From contig OY744610.1 of NCBI GenBank assembly GCA_963556255.1, forward strand, positions 59,827,117 to 59,891,116: 64,000 nt of DNA, given 5' to 3'. A program made the translations under genes and the position numbers. Within the stretch, counting starts at the first letter, position 1; the number at the start of each line of letters is the position of its first letter. Positions 58,411 to 64,000 of this stretch are shown one piece after another. Source of the stretch: Allolobophora icterica (taxonomy: Eukaryota; Annelida; Clitellata; Crassiclitellata; Lumbricidae). The notes below the pieces were generated by a model. The model ran no database searches. It saw only the letters and a program-made list of their open reading frames with translations, and was not told the origin of the DNA.

Positions 58411-59830
58411 GACGCCAGAAGCTAATGTCTTCAAGAGTTTTAACACACTTGCCTCTATTCCAACCATGCACTTCTTTGAGGATCGTTCATTAAGCAGCAT
58501 GCTTATCTCATTATGAGCCTAATTTCGTTATGGTAATAATTGTTTGCATATATCTGCGCCACGACAGCGCAGTTAATAATTTCATGTGACTCGTCAGGAT
58601 TTGAACAGGGACATCAATTTATGGATCTCGTTTTTATCAAAAAGCCACGACGATAATTATAGGCTCACATAATAGCTGGATTAAATCTTTCGCAATTAGT
58701 ACACACACGATTGATACGCTGTGAACCGAGATTTATGTAAAACTTATTGTAAGTGATTTTCATCTGTGCAAATATGACGATCGAAGCCAATGAATGTTTG
58801 ACCTTTGAAGCGATCATAATCATCGACGTGTTGCAGCTTTTCAATTTCGTTCCCTAAGTGCGCAGGCTAACAAACGGTCCACTTTCACGACGGATCCATA
58901 TAAATAGCCAGATTCTGTGACTGTTACTGAGGCAAACAGTGTGTTCAGTGATGCGGCGAAACACATCAACCTTGGAGATTTTTGTTGGCATTTAATGAAG
59001 CGGGTAGTCAAGGTCTATTTGCGCTGTAAACAGCATTTGCCCGTTGACGACAGAATTTCTTGCAAAGCAGTAGCGTGCAAAGACTTGTTATATATATGGC
59101 ACATGACATCTTTGGTTAATCTTAGAAGTCATTTCTACTCTGTAGTTTGGCACCATGAAATCATTCGTGCTCTTGGAACACGTAGAAAAGAACTGATTGG
59201 AATACCCGGAGTTATTCGTTTAGCTGAAGGTTAGAATGTAATAAGAATGTCTCAATCGACAAGCGTTAATATTTCAGCTAGATTACAGGTTCCTGGGAGA
59301 CCAAAAAGTCGTAATTCTTCGTTGGCTTTAGTATACGTACGCTTAAATTTAATTGAAGATGTGCCAGAGTGCTGCAGCAACTCTTGCTTTAATAGCTATT
59401 GCGACACTATATCTATTAATTTGTGTAAGGAATCATTAAATAATTTCCATGATTCGCCATAGGGTGCTCCTCCACCATAAATTGTTTATCTTTTGACTTT
59501 TGGGAACTGCCCTGACTGCTACTTGATTTTGGTGCATCCGTCGTTTTAAACTTCATACATTAGACAATCGCAGTTTATAACCAGTGACCGTTTGAAGTTG
59601 TCCTCCTCTTGAACACCTGCGACTTTTTGAAGCACGCACAGCAAATAGCTGTTTTTATATTTCGTCTTGCGTGTTTCCTAGTCTCAAATTTTCATCGTTT
59701 CGAAGCCGCTGCGCTGTGAACAATTACTTCTTTCTTATTTAAAGCTTCTGTTCTCTTACCTCAGTTGCTTTGTCCTATGACAGTGCAGTCTAGTTCTCTG
59801 GTTTCCATCGATCTATTAAGCTCTGTATCT
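58411..59830. other. 5' flank of the fourth channel unit
   Basis: Homologous to 53900-54560, for example CATTAAGCAGCATGC.TATCTCATTATG, and AATTTCRTTCCCTAAGTGC. An open frame at 58917-59234 lies in this region, but its sequence is duplicated non-coding flank, so I do not call it a gene. Confidence 0.55.
58899..58906 (+). promoter_or_regulatory. Possible TATA box, fourth channel unit
   Basis: TATAAATA precedes sequence conserved among the duplicated 5' flanks. The distance to exon 1 is about 1.9 kb here because a LINE is inserted in between. Confidence 0.35.
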
Positions 59831-60545
59831 GTCACGTCTTGTCACCTTGTCACCTTGTGCTGTCAACTCTTGGAGCTCTAGCGATCGCCACATTCTCCAT
59901 TGCTTCTTATTCGAAGTCAGGTCCCTTAGTTCTTCCAGATTCATGCCAGTTACATCGTGAATCTCATCCATCCATTTCTTCCTTGGTCGACCCCGTCTTT
60001 TTTCCCCTCACCACAGGCCAACATCATTTCCTTTTCTAGCCCATCAGATCGCATAACATGACCAAAGAATCCTAGCTTCGATCTTGTCGCCTTTTGTTTT
60101 AACGACTCTTCATTCTCGACACCAATCTCCACTCGTATTGATTCGTTCGTCCTTTTCTCTGTCCATGATATTCTCAACATCTTTCTCCATATCCACATTT
60201 CACATGCGTTGACCTTTTTCTCCATGCTCTTTGTCATTGTCCACGACTCACAACCATACAGAACCGTTGGAAAGATTAGAGCTCTCACGAGTCTTTTTTT
60301 GTATCTATGCTCACATGCTTGTCCTTCTATATCTTTTCCAGTCCAATCATTGCAGCTTTCCCAATCGCAATCCTTCGTTTTATTTCTGTATCACATTTTC
60401 CTTCTTTTTCAACCAATGATCCCAGGAAAGTGAAGCTTTCTACCACCTCTATTTCTTCTCCGTCAATCTCAAAAGTATCCCAATCTGCTGTTGTCATGAC
60501 TGTCACGTCTACGACTCCTAAAAATTGCTAGTTTCATTCTCCAAG
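59830..60545 (-). mobile_element. LINE RT C-terminal fragment (minus strand)
   Basis: The minus-strand frame at 59950-60288 encodes LYGCESWTMTKSMEKKVNACEM, then WIWRKMLRISWTEKRTNESI and LGFFGHVMRSD, the conserved C-terminal region of RTE/L1-type RTs in many animals. The surrounding sequence continues in other frames (frameshifts). The left end (GCGATCGCTAGAGCTCCAAG on minus) also occurs at 61190-61232. Confidence 0.8.
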
Positions 60546-60826
60546 AACGCGCCTTCCATACTTCTTTTAACATGTTCACAGTAAAAAAGTCAGAATGTGT
60601 TAAGACAACTTAACATATATACTGTGCGGCACCGTGGTCAACCCAGTACCGCATCTGCTTCAAAGGCCTATAATTACTGATTCGCACCTACTGGTTTCTC
60701 CTAGTGATCTTAGCCAAATTTGTTTGCGAACACCTGTCTCACCGTCAGATTTATAGATATTGAGCGCTTAGAGCTATAAACAAGACAGTAAATTAATAAA
60801 TAATGGCTATGGAAGTAAAGGAAATC

Positions 60827-60973
60827 ATGCTGCCCGAGATTCAAGAGTTACGCAAGTTCGCCGAGAGCACGACAGTCAAAGGCATCGGTCGGACTGTCAG
60901 AGCAAACAACGGAGTGGCACGCACCTGTTGGATCGTATTCCTCGTCGGCTGCTTTGCGCTGCTAATGTTCCAG
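60827..60973 (+). pseudogene. Orphan first exon of a fourth DEG/ENaC gene
   Basis: 49 codons encode MLPEIQELRKFAESTTVKGIGR then TVRANNG and TM1. It lacks one Arg codon found in the other three first exons, and has Ser for Ile in FAEITT. The donor CCAG|GTGAGT is intact. An upstream in-frame ATG at 60803 would add eight residues. No second exon follows within the window: LINE and foldback sequence come instead. Either exon 2 lies beyond 64 kb or the copy is dead. Confidence 0.8.
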
Positions 60974-61487
60974 GTGAGTGATCCTTCTTCTCATGTTCCA
61001 GGTAAGCGTTTGCTTACGCTACGTGTCACGCATCACTTGAAGCTTTCTACTACAGAAAGGTACATGTATATATTATATAAGTATCGAGTATCAATCAATA
61101 CGTGCACACCCAGTAGACATAACAATAGTGCAGGTGTAGGCCTATATGCCTACGTCGGCGCATGAGGAAGAGGAGGTGGATGACACCACCTTGTCACCTT
61201 GTGCTGTCAACTCCTGGAGCTCTAGCGATCGTCATGACAAACATTGGCGTTTTTGGTTTGTCTCATGACGATTTTCTTGGCATATTAACAGGGGTGGTTT
61301 GCCTTTGCCTTCCCCTGGTTTTGCCTGCCGTGCCCGTTCGTTCCCCTTCCCATGGAAGGGTATTAACGGTCCGCACCACGTGAAGGTGGGCACGGAGGAC
61401 TTTGATTCACCAGCCCAGGTCGGGTCCGAGTCTACGCTCCTAAGAGACCTCGGTCAGGTCGCCTCCCTGCTTTACTCTGAAACAGAG
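60974..61487. other. Intron remnant, LINE tail and unassigned repeat
   Basis: A second copy of the donor region (CTCATGTTCCAG|GTAAGC) lies 28 bp downstream at 61002. At 61186-61232 there is a LINE 3' tail as at 59850. The stretch 61284-61487 (GGGGTGGTTTGCCTTTGCC...) looks like a dispersed repeat, but I cannot name it. Confidence 0.5.
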
Positions 61488-61590
61488 TGACTGATGAACC
61501 TCTGCGGAACCAGGTGGATGACATGTATGAGAAAATAGAGAGAGGATTAGAAGACATCAAAGGTACGGATTATGTGATAGTAATGGGAGA

Positions 61591-61599
61591 CTGGAATGC
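61591..61599 (+). repeat. 9-bp target duplication CTGGAATGC (left)
   Basis: Identical to 62359-62367. Taking out the element and one copy restores the endonuclease reading frame. Confidence 0.92.
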
Positions 61600-62358
61600 G
61601 AGTGTAGGACATTATCCCCCCGGACATTATCCCCCCGGACATTATCCCCCCGGACATTATCCCCCCGGACATTATCCCCCCGGACAGAATCCCCCCGGGG
61701 TAGGACATTATCCCCGGCTAGGAAATAATAACCGATATTTCACACATATATATCATACATACATATATATACATACATGCATAATATACATATATACATA
61801 TATACCTACATATATACATATTTACATGCATATATACATACATACATATATACACACACATACATATATACATACTTATATACATACATGCCTAATATAC
61901 ATATATACATATATACCTACATATATACATATATACATGCACATATACATACATATATACATTAATACATACATACGTGAACACATAAATACATACATAA
62001 ACTCATACGTACATAGAACCATCCATCCATACATAAATACATACATGCATGCATACATACATAAATACATACATGCATGCATACATACATACATACATTA
62101 ATACATATACACATACATGCATACATACGAACATACATCCATACATAAATACATACATGCATACATGCATACATACATACAAGCATACATACATGACGCT
62201 CACGGGATTACAAGGAAATAGGCTTATTACACAGAGAGGGGATTTTGTTCGGGGGGATAATGTCCTAGCTAAAATCGGGGGATTCTGTCCGGGGGGATAA
62301 TGTCCGGGGGGGATAATGTCCGGGGGGATAATGTCCGGGGGGATAATGTCCGTTCCCC
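61600..62358. mobile_element. Foldback element copy 2 (759 bp)
   Basis: The left terminus has five or more 16-bp units GGACATTATCCCCCC (61607-61720). The right terminus has the inverse units GGGGGGATAATGTCC (62250-62352). The core at 61745-62190 is TACA/CATA microsatellite. It is flanked by 9-bp duplications. It belongs to the same family as 36094-36568 but has more homogeneous units, so it is probably younger. Confidence 0.92.
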
Positions 62359-62980
62359 CTGGAATGCAGTAGTGGGAGAGGGCGAACAGGAAGGTATAAT
62401 AGGGAAATTCAGATTGGGGAAGAGAAATGAGAGAGGAGAGAAATTAATGGAATTCTGCAAAAGGCAAAGACTGGTAATAACGAACACATGGTTCCAGCAG
62501 GAAAAAAGACGAAGGTACACGTGGAAATCACCAGGAGACAGGGAAAGATACCAGCTGGATTACATAATGGTAAGGCAGAGGTATAGAAATAGTGTGAAGA
62601 ATGCGAGAGCCCTTTCCGGGGCAGATGCAGATACAGACCATAACATGGTGGCTATAACAGTGAGCCTACAACTCAAGTTCATCAAAAAGAAAAGAGTGAA
62701 GAAAATGAAGTGGAACAAAGAAATGATAAAAACAAAGATGGGAGAAGTATCGAAGAACCTAGAGGAAAAAGTAGAAAATCTAAAAGAGGGAACAAAAACA
62801 GAAGAGAGGTGGACGAACCTAAAAGAGGCATTGATGAAAGAGGCGACTGAAACGATAGGATTCCAAAAGGGAAACGAACCACGTAAACCATGGATAACAA
62901 CAGAGATGATCAAAGACATGGAGGGGAGAAGGAAATGGAAACATCAAAGTACAGAGGAGGCTAGACAGGAATATAGAAGA

Positions 62981-63368
62981 CTTAACAACCAGCTGAGAAG
63001 AACAACGGATAAAGCAAGAGAAATGTGGTGGGAGGAGCAGTGCAGAGAACTGGAACTCCTGCAGGAACAGGGGCGAAGCGATTTGGTGTACGGTAAAATA
63101 AAATCACTAAGCAATAAACAAAATACAGGAAGAGGAGGTGCAATCAAGAGCAAGGACGGCAGACTACTGGAGGACTTAACAACCAGCTGAGAAGAGCAAC
63201 GGATAAAGCAAGAGAAACGTGGTGGGAGGAGCAGTGCAGAGAACTGGAACTCCTGCAGGAACAGGGGCGAAGCGATTTGGTGTACGGTAAAATAAAATCA
63301 CTAAGCAAGAAACAAAATACAGGAAGAAGAGGTGCAATCAAGAGCAAGGACGGCAGACTACTGGAGGA
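62981..63368 (+). repeat. 194-bp tandem duplication inside the LINE
   Basis: Copy A is 62981-63174 and copy B 63175-63368, differing at only a few positions. 194 is not a multiple of three, so the second copy shifts the frame and ends the upstream frame at 63188. Confidence 0.9.
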
Positions 63369-64000
63369 CGCAGAGGATATAAGGGAAAGATGGAAGGAAT
63401 ATGTGGAGGAATTATACACAGGAAGTGGAAGCATCGAGGAAGAAATGAGGAAACAAGAACGGAAGCAGGAAGAAACACAGGTGGAGGACGGCATGGGTCC
63501 GGAGGTGATGAGAGAGGAGGTCTTGGCGGCAATTAAGGACATGAAGAATGGGAAGTCGGAAGGAATTGACAACATCCCAATAGAAATACTCAGAAATCTT
63601 GGAGAGAAGGCAATGAGCGAGGTGGTGCAGCTATGCCGGGACATCTACAACACGGGAGAATGGCCAAAGGACTTCCTGCAGACAATAATTATACCAATAC
63701 AGAAGAAGCAGAATGCAACAAATTGTGAAGACCATCGCACGATAAGCCTTCTGAACATGCATCAAATATCCTGCTAAGAATTATAACAAAGAGACTGCAG
63801 ACAAAGGCGGAAGCAGAAAATTGCTTGGGAGAGGACCAATATGGGTTTAGAAAGGGAAAGGGGACAAGAGATGCGATGGCAGCATTGAGGGTAATAGCAG
63901 AAAGAAGCATCCAACATGACCAAGACATATATATCTGCTTCGTCGACTATGAAAAAGCTTTCGACAGAGTAGACTGGAGAAAGCTAATGGGAATACTGAG
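63277..64000 (+). pseudogene. LINE reverse transcriptase part
   Basis: From 63369 the frame encodes the RT fingers: KSEGIDNIPIEIL, then WPKDFLQTIIIPIQKKQNA and NCEDHRTISLLN. A one-base slip near 63760 moves to another frame: ILLRIITKRLQ, then EDQYGFRKGKGTRDAM and YICFVDYEKAFDRVDW, the catalytic motif A. The YxDD motif lies beyond the window edge. Confidence 0.88.

Larger units (their letters stand above)
61488..63190 (+). pseudogene. LINE endonuclease part, split by the foldback element
   Basis: The first piece (61488-61599) ends YVIVMGDWNA. The second (from 62359) resumes NAVVGEGEQEG, NERGEKLMEFC, LVITNTWFQ, YTWKSPGDRERYQLDYI and DHNMVA. These hold the endonuclease motifs GDWN, TNT.F, TW.SP, QLDYI and D.DHN. 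A Lys/Glu-rich linker follows until the frame breaks at 63188 because of the tandem duplication. The 9-bp target duplication encodes part of the GDWNA motif on both sides. Confidence 0.85.
61488..64000 (+). mobile_element. Damaged RTE-like LINE, continuing past the window
   Basis: It encodes an apurinic-type endonuclease followed by a reverse transcriptase, in the layout of RTE/CFDP2-type LINEs. It is 5'-truncated within the endonuclease, interrupted by a foldback element (61600-62358), carries a 194-bp tandem duplication (62981-63368), and has at least one frameshift near 63760. Confidence 0.88.

Noticed and set aside
58917..59234. 105-codon frame upstream of the orphan channel exon
   Set aside because: The equivalent duplicated flanks at about 54370 and 49150 do not keep this frame, so it is not under coding constraint.

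Overview
The window is animal nuclear DNA from a repeat-rich genome. Coding exons are split by GT-AG introns, there is no operon-like packing, and most of the sequence is transposon-derived or simple sequence. A marine invertebrate deuterostome (echinoderm, hemichordate or lancelet-like) is my best guess. The reasons are a Gmr1-type Ty3/gypsy element, several tRNA-derived SINEs, CR1/L2-like and RTE-like LINEs, a family of ENaC-like channels, and an enriched TAGGCCTA 8-mer. The species cannot be fixed from this sequence.

Layout. 1-4.4 kb: microsatellites, a LINE tail, a MITE and a SINE. 4.495-10.972 kb: a complete LTR retrotransposon with identical-looking 432-bp LTRs, a 5-bp target duplication, a tRNA-Leu primer site and one intact 1,631-codon gag-pol ORF whose integrase lies before reverse transcriptase. 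11.29-12.52 kb: a dead mariner-like transposon. 13-20 kb: LINE 3' fragments and minisatellites. 20.66-24.18 kb: the last three recognisable exons of a secreted-type protein with two von Willebrand A domains; its introns hold very large trinucleotide arrays. 24-38 kb: mostly non-coding, with SINEs, MITEs, a local ~0.9-kb repeat, a 1.76-kb TA-flanked transposon and a foldback element.

38.4-61 kb is the main host gene locus: a tandem cluster of DEG/ENaC-family sodium channel genes. Three are complete two-exon genes (a 50-codon exon holding TM1, then a 472-codon exon), and a fourth first exon is orphaned. The duplicated units include promoter-proximal sequence and a degenerate ~60-bp 3'-flanking repeat. 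Between genes 1 and 2 sits a ~7.4-kb insertion carrying a long intronless gene that encodes a FEN1/XPG-like PIN nuclease domain and a CXC (tesmin/TSO1) domain, possibly bounded by inverted repeats. I do not recognise it as a named transposon superfamily. It is the best candidate here for an undescribed mobile system. A 177-bp hAT-type MITE with an 8-bp target duplication has broken its gene in two.

61.5-64 kb: a damaged RTE-like LINE interrupted by a second copy of the foldback element. Both foldback copies have 9-bp target duplications, termini built of tandem GGACA...CCCCC units, and cores of 4-bp microsatellite. The only clear host proteins are the two-VWA protein and the DEG/ENaC channels; nothing in the sequence shows that they act together.
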